Source of the DNA: Pseudofabraea citricarpa
Taxonomy: Eukaryota; Ascomycota; Leotiomycetes; Helotiales; Dermateaceae
Reading direction: 5' to 3'
DNA: 64,000 nt
Assembly: GCA_029641185.1 (NCBI GenBank)
Contig: JAPWGK010000014.1
Coordinates: 806,001 to 870,000 of the forward strand
Of this stretch, positions 1-12,162 are shown in pieces (position 1 is the first letter of the stretch; every line of letters starts with the position of its first letter). The translations under genes and the position numbers were made by a program. Below the pieces are notes generated by a model, which was not told where the DNA came from, searched no databases, and saw nothing but the letters and a program-made list of their open reading frames with translations.

Positions 1-1021
1 TTACCAATCCATTTTCATGATGATCTACATCTTTCGCTCCAGCTCTGTCCTAGGACTTCCAAGCATTCAAAACGCATTGACAACTAGACAGAGCAACTTG
101 AAGTTCTTGGAACTTTACATGATACAATAATAATCCAATAACTTTCAATCAGGAAGAAGAAGTACACTTTACGGTGGCCAGCTTACCACCACGTAATCCC
201 GCCAAGAAGAAAATATAACGACGAGGCTTATGATAGCCAACAGGATCTGCCATGTAAAGAGGCACAAAAGCAGCTTGAAGAAGCGATATGATAAGAAGCT
301 CCTCGCTAATGTCATGTTCCAGTCTATTGAGCTATTAGCCTATCAAGCTAGCTAGTAGCTCGACTCGACTAGCTGTAATACCTAGGTAGGTACGAATTGG
401 CTAGAGACTCTTCCATGACGAGTTCATTGTAAATCTCAGCCAATGGTAGATGAATAGATCCAGGAAACTGTCTTCTTCCTACACTCGATCTGTATAACCA
501 TTGGAATAATTTAGGCTCTTACTCGAGTTGTATGCGAAACTTTTGTGGCGACCTGGAGAAAAGTATATGTCTATAGTAAGAGCATAGGAGAGATTGGGAC
601 TTACAATCGCCTAGAGAGAACCCCTCGTTGCACGGAATCGGCGGCCAAGAAAAGCCTGAGACTTGAGTACCGTATGAATGCGTATTGCCTGGGAATCCCT
701 AGAAGATCGCCATCTAGCTTGGCTTTTGGAACTGGAAAAATAATATGGTACCGAGTTATGAGACAAACTAAATATTTGCGCAGAATTCAACGATCCTCCT
801 GCACCAAACTGCTCGTTGCCAAGAGTTGCTATGCATGCGATATTTTCAGAAATTCAGACATGATTTGCAACAAGTTGGACCTGCAGGAACTATATTCAGA
901 AGACCAATATGATATATTAAACAAATGAAATGGTTCACAGAGGTCCTCCTCTTTGGGAAAAAATTTAATCTGTTTCTGTCGACATAGTATGTACAATAGC
1001 GCCTCTTCCCCTGGTCCCTCT
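1..1021. other. Intergenic / 3' flank, no supported gene
   Basis: No convincing coding region is seen on either strand. The short open frames here lack family resemblance and overlap the 3' flank of the complex I gene that ends at 1022. A cluster of short TAGCTAG/CTCGACT-type words lies around 340-380. An exon of a gene running off the left edge cannot be excluded. Confidence 0.5.
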
Positions 1022-1921
<900 letters not shown>

Positions 1922-2324
1922 GATGTGGTTGCTCGTGGCAATGTCGTTGGGGAGGGGTGTAATAATTCTTGAGTTCGTCTGTCCAGAAGCCGCTTGATGA
2001 CCTATCTGGAAAAAAACGTTGACGTGATTGGCCGATTTGAGGGAGCTTCACATCCAACCACAAGAACTATTATAAGCTGGAAACTCAATTTCAGTGTTAA
2101 CTAGAGTCTAATTACCAAGAGCAAGACATCTCAGGCATTTTGTATTCGGGGTTGAGATCCTATTCAGGTGGCTTTATCGTTGGTTGTATGTATGTGCCAC
2201 GTGACCATGACCAGGCTAAGGAGCGGAAAATAAAGGTCGAGCCGAAGAGCTTCACCTCATCGATTTTGGACATTATTGCTCTCATACACTACACTACATC
2301 CATCTCCACCTCCACCAACTCAAC
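1922..2324. promoter_or_regulatory. 403-bp bidirectional promoter of two complex I genes
   Basis: The start codons of the 23-kDa subunit (minus, ending at 1921) and the mitochondrial acyl carrier protein (plus, from 2325) face away from each other across this gap. Visible candidate sites are a CCAAT box read as ATTGG at 2027-2031 and a CACGTG E-box/bHLH-type palindrome at 2198-2203. The CCAAT box is the known binding site of the fungal Hap complex, which controls respiratory genes; its use here is inference. Confidence 0.6.
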
Positions 2325-3005
2325 ATGTTCCGCACCGCTCTTTTAAGATCCGCACGCAGTGCAACTGCAAAGGCAGTTCGACAAGGAGGCTCAATTGCCC
2401 GTCCGGTCGCTCAAAGCGCATTCGTCACCAAGTCCCAGTTCGCCCCATCCGCTTTCCAAGCCGTAAGATGTTACTCTGCGTCCGCCGGTCTCGCCAAATC
2501 TGAAGTTGAGGGACGGATAGTCGATTTACTGAAGAACTTTGACAAAGTAGGTGTGCTGTGGACGTATCTGAAGAGCTTGCGCTGACCACTTGCTTGCAGG
2601 TTTCCGACCCATCCAAGGTACGATCTCGACCAGGAATAGCGCATGCAGGTGCTTGGTATTGACTCATCTAGCTCTCACCAACATCACATTTCTCGAACGA
2701 CCTTGGACTTGACAGTTTAGATACCGTGGAGGTGGTCATGGCTATCGAGGAGGTTTGTTGTTGATTCTCGGAGTAATTGGATGAGGTTCTGATTGTTGTT
2801 TAGGAGTTCAGCATTGAGATCCCAGACAAGGAGGCCGACGCAATTCACAGCGGTATGGAATTTCTGAGATGATGAAATGTGGAACAACTGCTAACGAATG
2901 TTGACAGTGGACAAGGCAGTTGAATATATCCTTGCTCAGCCAGATGGTAAGCCAATCTAGACAACACGGCCATAGCAACCGAGCTAATTTTTACCAGCTC
3001 ATTGA
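2325..3005 (+). CDS. Mitochondrial acyl carrier protein (complex I subunit NDUFAB1 / ACP)
   Basis: This is the mitochondrial phosphopantetheine carrier of type II fatty acid (lipoate precursor) synthesis, also bound to complex I; 138 aa. Exons: 2325-2546, 2600-2617, 2672-2752, 2804-2852, 2908-2946 and 2998-3005. Exon 2 is an 18-bp microexon (VSDPSK), and the last exon is 8 bp, carrying only the final residues and the stop. The N-terminal 50 or so residues are a Ser/Ala/Arg-rich targeting peptide. The carrier core reads FSNDLGLDSLDTVEVVMAIE, with the phosphopantetheine serine at about residue 95 in the DSL motif, followed by EFSIEIPDKEADAI and VDKAVEYIL of the last helices. All introns are GT-AG, and the exon lengths sum to an exact multiple of three. 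It shares its upstream region with the 23-kDa complex I gene. Confidence 0.96.
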
Positions 3006-3622
3006 GTTTATGATATTGTATAATTAGGGGATGGCTAGAAGGAGTGAGAGGAGGGAGTGAGGCACTGGTCTTTAGTGACAAGGAATGGATGATTATCTGT
3101 ACAGTCTCGACATTCCAGGAGTGGGCACATTTGATGATATGCACCTGTAACAATGATAGAACATCTGCTCTATACCTGGCTTGGTCAATTGAAGAGAAGC
3201 CCAACTGCGTATCCCTTTAGTGAAGATGTTCTCGGAGGCAGCACCCAAATAGAGTCCCTGTACTGTACACAAATAGCGCAGCACAGCACATTAAGAGAGG
3301 GAGCTCGGGCCAGCCTTGTGCCCAAGTGGCTCAGGTCGCGCTAAAAAGTATCCCTGCTCACTGGATAACTTGTCGAAACTATCCTATTCGAACACGAACT
3401 CCCCACCAGTATTGCGCCAACCAACAGTATCAACATACAACACTTATATTGCGCAGTTACAGAGTTCTGCGGCTCTGTGCATGAGATCAGGAATTCATAC
3501 AACCCCTTGTTCTTGCATGGCAGAACGGCCCTCCTCGGTTACTCGTGTGCGCCTCAACTGGAATTCACCCTGTGCTTAACAGTTCGCAACATTGTTGAAA
3601 TTGTCACATACACACGAACACC
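3006..3622. other. Intergenic between ACP and VPS74
   Basis: This gap holds the 3' flank of the carrier protein gene and the promoter of VPS74. No coding signal or repeat is recognised on either strand. Confidence 0.5.
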
Positions 3623-4919
3623 ATGTCATCAGGACTCACCCGTAGAAGAGGAGCTGGAGGGGGCGGCGGCACGAGTGCAGATAATGAAGATGGCGATGCC
3701 AGTCGAGTAGCGTCTCCTGTTCCCAAGGCGGGAGCTTCTCGTGACACCAGCGGACCAGAAACCTCTTACGAGGCTGGAGAGAATGGACACAAGATCGCAT
3801 TCGACCCGAGAGATATCAGCGAGAGCGCTGAGCGAAGCAAGCAACCTAAACTTACGCTCATGGAGGACGTGCTGTTACTTGGCTTGAAAGATAAGCAAGT
3901 GAGTGATTGAGGACAGCTAGACAATGCGAAAACGACCAATTGCTGACGCAGAAAAGGGATACCTTTCGTTCTGGAACGATAACATATCATATGCCCTACG
4001 TGGATGCATTGTCATCGAGCTGGCCTTCCGCGGCCGTGTGAGCATGCAGAAGGATTCCTCGAGACGGCGATTCCCCCTAGCAGATAGAGTTATTGAAGTC
4101 ATAGACGACACCTTGACGGGAGAAGTGCTTTTGGATGAAGCACTGAAGATGATGAAGGCGAGTGAAAAGATGAGTGTGAGCTCTTGGATTGACTTAATGA
4201 GTGGCAAGTTACCCCTTTTGAAGACCAATAAGTGGCGCGAAGCTGACGGTTTCGAACAGGTGAGACGTGGAACCTTATGAAGATCGGATATCAATTGAAG
4301 CAAGTTCGAGAGAGGTTGGCGAAGGGCTTAGTTGACAAAGGCATTCTGCGAACCGAGAAACGAAACTTCTTACTCTTCGATATGGCCACTCACCCCGTAG
4401 CCGATGGCGGCGCAAAGGAAGAGATTAGACGAAGAGTTCGGAACGTCCTTACCCAGAGAACTGTCGTTCTGCCTGGAAGTCAATTCCTCCCCGAAGATCT
4501 CGAGTTCAGATACATTCGAACAATTGCTATGGTTTGTGCGGCATATGCTGCAAATGTTCTTGAGAATGCGCTCTCGACACTAAGCCACGAGGCTCGCGAG
4601 AGAGCATTTGCTCAAGTTGACGAGTTGTTGGCAGAATACAGCCAATGGCCATTCGGAAAGAGAGCAGGAGGAGCCTCGGGAGGAGTTGGCGCAAATTTGG
4701 GACAGGTTATTCAAGAAGTAAGCGAAGTAATTCCAAAGAGCCACCAAGAATAAATTTTAACAGGTGCCTATAGGAGGTTGAAAAGGGCAAGGAGCGGGAG
4801 TTGCAACTTGAGGTAAGCCACTGTACTACTATGTCTGAATTGACGCAGAGAACTAACGAACATCACAGGTTGTAGCAGCATGTCTCAGCGTCTTTACTCG
4901 CTTGGATTCCTTGCTATGA
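3623..4919 (+). CDS. VPS74: Golgi PI4P-binding glycosyltransferase-sorting protein Vps74 / GOLPH3
   Basis: Vps74/GOLPH3 binds phosphatidylinositol-4-phosphate on the trans-Golgi and retains glycosyltransferases through COPI. Exons: 3623-3898, 3957-4203, 4260-4717, 4774-4812 and 4869-4919, giving 356 aa. The first 75 or so residues are a low-complexity Gly/Ser/Glu tail. The conserved GPP34 fold starts at [14 protein letters not shown] and continues with [25 protein letters not shown] and [20 protein letters not shown], then [15 protein letters not shown] and [10 protein letters not shown]. The second intron (4204-4259) begins GCAAGT, not GT; splicing there restores the family sequence [12 protein letters not shown] exactly. 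Splicing with GT donors breaks the frame. The first acceptor is the AG at 3955-3956, because the nearer CAG would shift the frame. Confidence 0.95.
4204..4259 (+). other. VPS74: GC-AG intron in VPS74
   Basis: The 56-bp intron has donor GCAAGT and acceptor CAG. The exon junction ATG AGT G|GT GAG ACG gives M-S-G-E-T, matching the GOLPH3 family, whereas reading through the intron inserts a stretch foreign to the family. GC-AG introns are a small known minority class whose remaining donor bases are usually close to consensus, as here. Confidence 0.85.
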
Positions 4920-5832
4920 GCATAATCCGCCAGCAAGGTTTATGAGCACAAGTAAGAGAGAGGGGGACTGGCGTAGCACGTAAGGCAGGAACTGAATGAC
5001 TCGATTGATTACTGTCATAATATACAAAAAACGGGGGAACGCGGGTCTGTCTGTTCATCGCAGAGCATACATCATCTCATGCACACCATTCCCAAACCCA
5101 GCAGCGCTTAGGAAAGAAAAGAAAGCTTTTTTATTATTTTATTATTTCAAAACACGAGCACATGGACATGGGCATAACATGAAAGAAAGGAATGAGAGAA
5201 ATGTCAATCTCTTCCCCTTCAGCGGTTTTTTTTCTCTTCTGTTTTGTTTGTTTTTCTCTCTTCATCAATTGGGAGAAACCCGCCTACGTTGCCTCCTTTT
5301 ACTTGTTCCTTTCTGAACCTTTTTGACACAAGAGAAAGGCTTGTATTACAAAACGAACCAAACTTTTTTCTTATAAAATAGCAAGCAAAAAAAAAACTAG
5401 ATCCGTTTATCCATATATTCGTCGTTGTCTTATGTGCTCTCCTTGCTTGTCGTAGGTATCCTTCCTGTTTCCTTTCTTTCCCCTCCGATAAAGGCTCTTG
5501 AGATCGGTGGTTTATAGGGCCTTCTTTTTGCTACCTGGGCATGGCTGACTGTATGTACATGTTGCTTCTTAGTTCCTTCCTTTTTCTTAACATCTTGAAA
5601 TATATTATTTGGCTCGGGGAAGAGGGGCGGCTGGGGAAGGATAAGGATAGAGATATTGAATGAAATTGGAAGTTGCTTTTGTTTTCTTTCCATGCTATAA
5701 CAATGATAACGATTCCGCTCCGGTGCACCCATACTTATTTACTGAATTCATTTCCATTCGCCTGCCGTGCCTGCTTTATGCTAAAACTACCTAGTATGCT
5801 TTCACGTCACGCTATACCGTGCGTTCCTGCAC
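4920..5832. other. Convergent 3' region between VPS74 and SURF6
   Basis: Two genes end towards each other here. The sequence is A/T-rich with homopolymer runs (around 5120-5160, 5225-5260 and 5385-5398) that suit 3' UTRs and poly(A) signals. No gene is supported; the open frames here are low-complexity translations. Confidence 0.5.
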
Positions 5833-7473
5833 TCACTTTCTTTTCCCACCGGATCCAAAACTACCTTCAAACCCCGGTCTACTTTTCACTTTAGGCTTGC
5901 CACCCTTTCCAGCCTTAACCTTCGCTTTCCCCTTCTTACTACCATCCTTTCGCTTCTGTAAATTTTCCTCTCTCTTCTTCTGCTTCATCGCCTGGCCCTT
6001 GGCTACTCCCTCTTTTCTCTCACCCCACTCCTTCTCGCTCTTCTTCTTAGCCTTCTCCTTGCGCTTCAGAGTCTTCTTGAGGAGTGATGTGTCGTCCCGT
6101 ACTTTCTCGCCGTGGGCGCGCTTCTTGGCATTCAGCCAGAGATCTTTCTCCTCGATATCAGCACGCTTCTCATCATCGAGCCCTGCTATCCGTAACCGCT
6201 TCTTCTCGCTAGCCTGTATGGCTGTGGCTGGATCTTGAGGACCGCGCTTCTTGGGTGCGCTAAGGAGTGTTGAGAGATCGTCTGTCAGTTGCTGTCCGTC
6301 TGCAAAGGCTACACGTCCGAAGGAGAAGTTCTGTTCTGGTGAATGTATGGCCGGGCTCATCATGCTGGATGCTGGGGAATCTCGGGCTGAAGCAAGAGCT
6401 GCTTCTCGCTTGGCGTCCTCTTCTGCTCTCGCCTTCAATCGAAGCTCTTTTTTATGTGCTCTCCGTTGCTCCTCCTTCTTTCTTCGTGCCTCCATCAATT
6501 CTTGACGATTTCTCGCCGGCGCCCCATCTGGGCCATCAGCCTTTCGTGCTGCTCGCAAAGCTTCAATTCGCGCTGTAAGACGTGCTTTGAGTAATTCGGG
6601 ATCGGAAGGAAGTTTAATATGTTTCGGCGCTTTGGTCGGTGGTACAACAGAGGATGTGGATGTATTTGTGCTGGGCTCGGAGGCGTTTTCAAAGGTAGGA
6701 GAGGGTGGCGAGGGGCTGGTTGCTGAGGTATCATCCTTCTCTTCGAGGCCTTCGGCCTCAAAGTTGGTCATCTCATCTTGGGGGAAAATCTCGTCATCGG
6801 CCGCAGCATCATCATCATCATCCACCTCATCAGTCACAGTCTCCTCAACTTCATTGTCCGCAGGCAAGGTGACTGTCTGACTTGCGGCTTGCTCTTTTTT
6901 TGCCTTTCTCTTCTGATCCTTCTCGGCAGCCTTTTCTTTCTTACGTTGTTGCTTTTGATTCTTCAGTTCGGCCCTGGCGAGCTTTGCTGCCTGAGCCTCA
7001 GCGGGGGTCTGGGTTTGCTTCGACTGGGTCGTGTCTGATTTTGATTTTGGAGTGCCAGATGCTTTCGAGTCTTCTGCTGTCTTCTGCTTCTTCTGCTTCT
7101 TGTCTTTTGCGAGCTTGAGTCCTTGCCCGGGCAGTTCCTTATCTATACCTTCTACATCCGACTCGTCACTCATCTCCTCCAACTTGCGTTTCCTGGCCCG
7201 TTCATCCATAATATCCTTTGCACTCTTTGCTGAATCCGGGTCTAACTTGGCTCGTCTGGCGGCGGCGGCTTCTTCCTTCGTTTGTTTCTTCTTCTTCCAT
7301 TGGTCCTATTCACAATTGATCAGTGCCCTGTTTTGTGGTTGCTGCAGCGATCAGGCAATGGTGCATACGCTATTGTCTTTCCCATAGTAGGTTTTTGCCG
7401 GTATTAAGGAGAGCAGCCCATCGAATGACTCGAAATGATCGCGCAGCCGGTCTTTTAACGTACTCTCTGCCAT
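5833..7473 (-). CDS. Ribosome biogenesis protein of the SURF6/Rrp14 family
   Basis: SURF6/Rrp14 proteins are nucleolar factors of 40S and 60S pre-rRNA processing. Two exons, 7369-7473 and 5833-7305, are joined by a 63-bp GT-AG intron and give 525 aa. Exon 1 encodes MAESTLKDRLRDHFESFDGL plus LLSLIPAKTYYGKD, the conserved N-terminal Rrp14 segment. Without this exon the longer open frame appears to start at an internal Met at 7209. The middle is acidic and low-complexity. The C-terminal SURF6 domain (about residues 230-500) has LKARLTARIEALRAARK, then FSFGRVAF, then a very Lys/Arg-rich helix with RIAGLDDEKRADIEEKDLW and SLLKKTLKRKEKAKKKSEKEW. A basic tail follows (KGKAKVKAGKGGKPKVKSR), typical of nucleolar rRNA-binding proteins. 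Confidence 0.93.
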
Positions 7474-7755
7474 GTTGTTATCGAAGATAAGGATTGTCGT
7501 TGTTGAGGTTAATCATGCAGCAACAGCTTTGGCAAAAATTATTTTAGTCGAGCCGACAAATCGAATTTAGTGCGCGCGGGGTGAGGAAAGTTTCTCACGT
7601 GATATATAAAACCTTAATCACACCTGCAATGTTGATGATATATGCGTATAGGTATTTTATATACAATAATTATTTACTTTCGATGCTAAATCCAAAATAT
7701 TGTTTATCAACAACCAATAGCAGTGCTGACAAAGGTAAGAGTCTTATATTGTTTT

Positions 7756-10700
7756 TTAACGAAAGAATGAGCATACAAGACTATCGTATGCTTTAGCTGT
7801 TTGAGAACCCTCCCATGGAAAACTTGTAATACACTTTCGAATATCCGAAGCTCTCTTTAGTCTGATTGCCGCTTCGTCTTTCCGTCCACAAGTGTCGAGA
7901 ACTTCATAGATTTTAAATTCCGCTCTGGCAATTCGTGGGTTGGGGTCGTAGTTCTTCTCATAAATCTTAATAGCTTCTTCAAGGCACTTCCTACATAAAG
8001 TTAGTAGTGTCCGTCCCGTGTGGGACTTAGACTTAGACATCTTGATATAAACATAACTTACAATGCCTCATCATAACCGCCTCGCCGAGAGTATTGCATT
8101 GCAACCTTGCAAAGTACGTGCCCTAGCTTGTCGTGGGCCGGTGTCACCTCCCGGCGCAGGTTGAGTGCTTCCTCGTGTAGCCTCAGAGCCTCATCAGGCC
8201 TGCCTTGAGCTAGTCTGACATTGCCAAGGTCAAACAATACGCTACGTTCATACATCAGCCAGTACTCATAAATTGATCTACACATACTCTGCATATCTGT
8301 CTGATCTGATTTGTTTCGTTTCGCGCCACATGCGCTCAGCTTTCTCCATGAAGTTCACAGCTTTGGGTACTCGATTCATGGCAAGGTAACACAATGCTAG
8401 GTTCTGATATGTAAAGGCCGTCGGAGCCAGATCTTTGTCCGCAGATAATTCTCGAACATGCGCTGATTTGTAGTGAACTTCCAAGGACTCTTCATACCGC
8501 CCTTGCTCCATGTATATGATGCCCATGGAGTAGTATGTGTTGCCAAGTATTGGATCATCGGGAGAAAGAACAGCTTCTCGAATTTTGAGGGCCCTCTCAC
8601 ACAAAATGCTCGCTTCCTTTATCATATTGCACTCATTGCGAATTCCTGCACGATTAAATAAGATAGTAGCAAGAACAGCTGTCGGAGAGTCGTCACAGAT
8701 ATCTTGAGCTGTTTTCAGAAGGTCCTCGGCCTGCGAGAAGTAGCCGCGCTCGAACATATACCTGAGAGAGATTAATATTTGCAGAGGAAATCAACACTGA
8801 CTAAGTCTTACCATGTACATGCGCTCAATAACTCTGCCAGCTCGGGACACTTTTTTCTGCCGGCCTTTTGCTCCGAATACTTTTGGCAAAGAAATAGCAC
8901 ATGGGGGCGATATCTTTCGCAAGTGTCCCAATCATTCCATAGAGGCATGCCGTCTGTTTCGCTAGGAAAACCGAGAAGCAGAATCTGTACTGCTGAAATG
9001 AAGGCCTTCGAACATTCGGTTTCCGTCATCTCAGAGATTACTACAGCTTGAACAAGGCGGTGCACTTGCAGAGTTCTTTTATCCTGGGTCAGTAGCGAGG
9101 TTGCTCGTAGTGTCTCTAGTGCTTGCAAATAGCTAAATGGATAGTTAGTACGGTTCATAAGGGACCAATGGGCTAGATTCTGACTCAAAAGTAGTTTGAA
9201 GTGTCTCAAACACCGGAATATGGTTAATGCCTGACGCAATCAGCTCGCTTGGAATACCATCAGGGTCAAAATAGCTTAAGACTTGTAAAGTTGTTCTAGC
9301 TTTTGTGTCGAGTTGACCAATGGAAAATGCTGTGGTAACACTATAAGGATAAGATCCATAGACACTATTATTGCCATGGATTCTTCGTGCATCCTTTTTG
9401 TAGAGCTGCGTGAATTCATCGAAAGGTAGCCAGTTAGTTCTTATGTACCTTGCCATTTGGTTCAATGCCATCGGAATCCCCCCCCCCCCCAATCCCTCAA
9501 GAAGGGAATCGAAGTCCTCGTTGCGCTTGTAATCTTCGTTCTTCTCAGCGACGTTTAAGAACAGTTCAATTGAATCTTTTTCGTCCAATGGCTTCACCAG
9601 GAGACTAGCTAGATTGCCAAATTCAACTGTGTAAGGATTTCGACTCGTCAAGATTATGTTACCGTTGCCTGCAGTTGGCCACACATCTCTTAAGGCTTCG
9701 ACGTTTTCTACGTTGTCAAAAACAACCAACCATCTACCATCTTCCATAAATACAATCTTAATAATGGCTCACTCAAATTAATTGATTTGATTAACATACC
9801 TAAGGTCTCTAACCATGAATGGAGGATATTTATATTGGCTTCTGCGTCAAGCTGAGTCCCGATCCCAGTTACCTTGAGATATAAGACATGTCCGGAAAGT
9901 GCGCTGAAAAGTTTCTGCTTCGTATCAGCGGACATCCAGAGAATGACCTGGTAATCTTCATCGTGAATCTTGCAGTATTGAGCAGCCAACTGCGTCTTGC
10001 CAATTCCTGGCAGTCCATGAAGCAGGATTGCGGGGATTTCGCCAGTCTTTGTCAAATTGAACTTGTCAAAGATCTCTTTGATACAATCGTGTCGTCCTTG
10101 GAAGTATTTATTGACATTAGGAATTCCCCTGCGAGATCGCAGGGCTTGACTTCCTTGCTGAATGGATGGATTTATTATGCCATTGTCTCCGGGGATCATC
10201 GTAACTTGGCTAGTTCCGTAATGAAATACTGCATCTTTTGTTTTGAGCTCAGTAGGTGATAAATTTATTGATCAAACTGGGAATTATTTACTTGAAGTGA
10301 ACCCAGAAACAGGGACAGAATCAGCCAGTTTGTTTATTGCTTTCCATACTTGAAGGTACTTCTGGCTGTGAGGATCCTCAAACTTGCATATAGTCGTATG
10401 ATTAGTCCTAGCTAGGCCAACAGCTAGTTCATTGGGAGTCAGCAAGCATGCTGAGTCTCTATCTACGACCTGTGTGTAATATCAGTAACATTTCTCTGTG
10501 TTGCCTTTGCGTTGCATTTGTGATTCGTCTTACGATTTTATTGCCCAACCGTTCAGTTTCATAGAACGTTCTTATTTGTAGAAGTTCGCCCCACTCAATG
10601 AATTGTACAGATATCTTGGCGAACGTAGCAGACTTGCTTTGCAATGCCTCGATGTAGTTGAGGTTACCAGCGAATCCAAGGAGTGAGTTCTTGGCGATGT

Positions 10701-11520
10701 TTGCAGCGATTGTGCCCCAATAAGCAACGTCAGAACCTCTGTGAGGAACGCCAAAGAAGACCATGCCTTGCACTTTACTGAGTAGATTACCATACAGCTT
10801 GGAACGCTGATGGGCGAGTATCAAGGCCTAGAAGATAGTCAGCGCAGTACACAGCTACCGAGTGAAATGTAAAAGATTCCTATGATCGACAGACAATAAT
10901 CAACTTCTAAGGACGTACCTGTTTGACGATGATTCCTCCAAGACTGTGGGCAATAAATATAATGGGTGCATCCTTCTCATTCCGCGTTTCTCTTTCTCCG
11001 TCGATCCGATCAAGAAGCATAGCTGCTTCATCGTCGATATCCGTGCTTGCTTTGGTGAGGATAGTGGCAGAGTTGTATCCATACGACATGATTCTTGCCG
11101 AAGGCAGTTGACCTGGTAAGATGTCTCTTAGCCATAGTACACCATTCTCGCCGGTCCATGTCGTTTCCCAATCTCCGCCCAGTCCATGAACTGCGATGAT
11201 GCTACACAATATTAGTGTAGGTCTAATAAAACTGGATTCTGGGTGTAAACTTGCTCTAGAGTCTTTGGTTGCCTTTCAAGGTTGGATTCAAAATGAAACA
11301 AACCATAATTCTCTCTGGTTATATGAATTGTTTGAGCATTGTTCTGATTTCCAGCAGAGCCGCTTACTGCTGGGATAAGTCGAGGTCTAGCTTCCAATTT
11401 GCTCCTTGTACTTGAGTGATTCGACTCGATTTTTGGCCCTCCAACATTACTTCTACCTGTGTCTCTCGAATTTTTCAACTTCCTTTTGAATTTTTCTAGC
11501 AAATCTGAAAAGAGTCCCAT
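7756..11520 (-). CDS. NLR-type STAND protein: alpha/beta hydrolase - NB-ARC - TPR
   Basis: This is a fungal NOD-like receptor of 1071 aa in ten exons: 11255-11520, 10919-11201, 10534-10827, 10469-10292, about 10228-9800, 9740-9185, 9132-8812, 8761-8288, 8241-8062 and 7990-7756. A variable N-terminus (1-88) precedes a SERAC1-like hydrolase with DIIAVHGLGGDWETTW and nucleophile elbow AHSLGG (Ser about 175). The NB-ARC has P-loop GLPGIGKT (about 412-419), Walker B LVVFDN (about 488-493), LTSRN and a GLPL-like GGGIPMAL, then HRLVQ. About 350 residues of TPRs follow (AEDLLKTAQDI, YYSMGIIYMEQGRYEESLEVH, DLGNVRLAQGRPDEALRLHEEAL). Relatives act in non-self recognition and heterokaryon incompatibility; the ligand here is unknown. 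The first intron is GC-AG. The exon 5 start and the exon 6/7 donor (GTCAGA) are the least certain joints. No stop or frameshift is seen, so the gene looks intact. Confidence 0.88.
9478..9490. repeat. Homopolymer C13 (G13 in the coding strand) inside the NB-ARC GLPL-like motif
   Basis: Thirteen consecutive C on the plus strand encode four glycines in LEGLGGGGIPMALNQ, at the site where NB-ARC proteins normally have a short G-x-P loop. The length here keeps the frame open; a change of one or two bases would shift it. Confidence 0.95.
11202..11254 (-). other. GC-AG intron 1 of the NLR gene
   Basis: On the coding strand the 53-bp intron starts GCAAGT, contains the branch-point-like ACACTAAT and ends TGTGTAG. 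It joins CTA GA|C ATC ATC to give L-D-I-I-A-V-H-G-L-G-G, the expected hydrolase entry. No GT donor in the upstream exon has the right phase near this point; a GTAAGC donor 110 bp upstream would work in phase but deletes the conserved-looking segment before the hydrolase. Confidence 0.75.
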
Positions 11521-12162
11521 GTCTCAAAGCAAGGCTGCAAGGCAAGGAAGGTGGTGAGTTTTACGAAGGTTGGTAGATGGGCTAATTTACAAAAGTTTAA
11601 AACAAAAGTTCAAAATGACAGCATTTCCCAAGGAGCCTCATTATTTCTAATAACTGATGTAATGTCATGAATGTTCTCCGGGTTGAGCAGCCAAGGAATC
11701 CTGCATAAGGTGATGATCACTTACTTGCGTGACCCTCTCTGGTTCATCTCAGCCAATGCTTCAAATCTTTTTGAGACGAAAACAATTAAGAAAATGGTGT
11801 GGTTGAACGGCCGTGTGCATACGTGTTTCATGTGCAGTGCTGCAGTGATGCAGTGATGCCCAGCGAAGGGGAGGTGGCCCGGGACAAATCAGTGACACAG
11901 TGACACCCAACACATCAAGCAGGTGGACTGGCAAATTTGAGCGTGTGTTACTAATACCCCGCATCTTGACGGTACATCGACTGAGTATACATTGTTGACC
12001 GAGCCCTATGAATAAAGCAAGAAGTCAAAGACAGTTATACTTCACAGTGGTTGCAAGAAATATTCGACTCTACCACATCATCGACGGCATAATCAGTAAT
12101 ATTTCCTACCTACCCATAGCTCAAGCCTAGAGAACTTAGCGGTGCGTATCACTAAATCAAAC
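11521..12162. other. Intergenic, upstream of the NLR gene
   Basis: This is the promoter side of both the NLR gene (minus) and the small ORF at 12163 (plus). Short direct echoes (GTGCAGTGCTGCAGTGATGCAGTGATG near 11832, AGTGACACAGTGACACCC near 11890) are the only structure noticed. No gene is supported. Confidence 0.4.

Noticed and set aside
545..928. Plus-strand open frame of 127 aa opposite the complex I gene 3' flank
   Set aside because: No ATG at its start, odd composition and no family resemblance.
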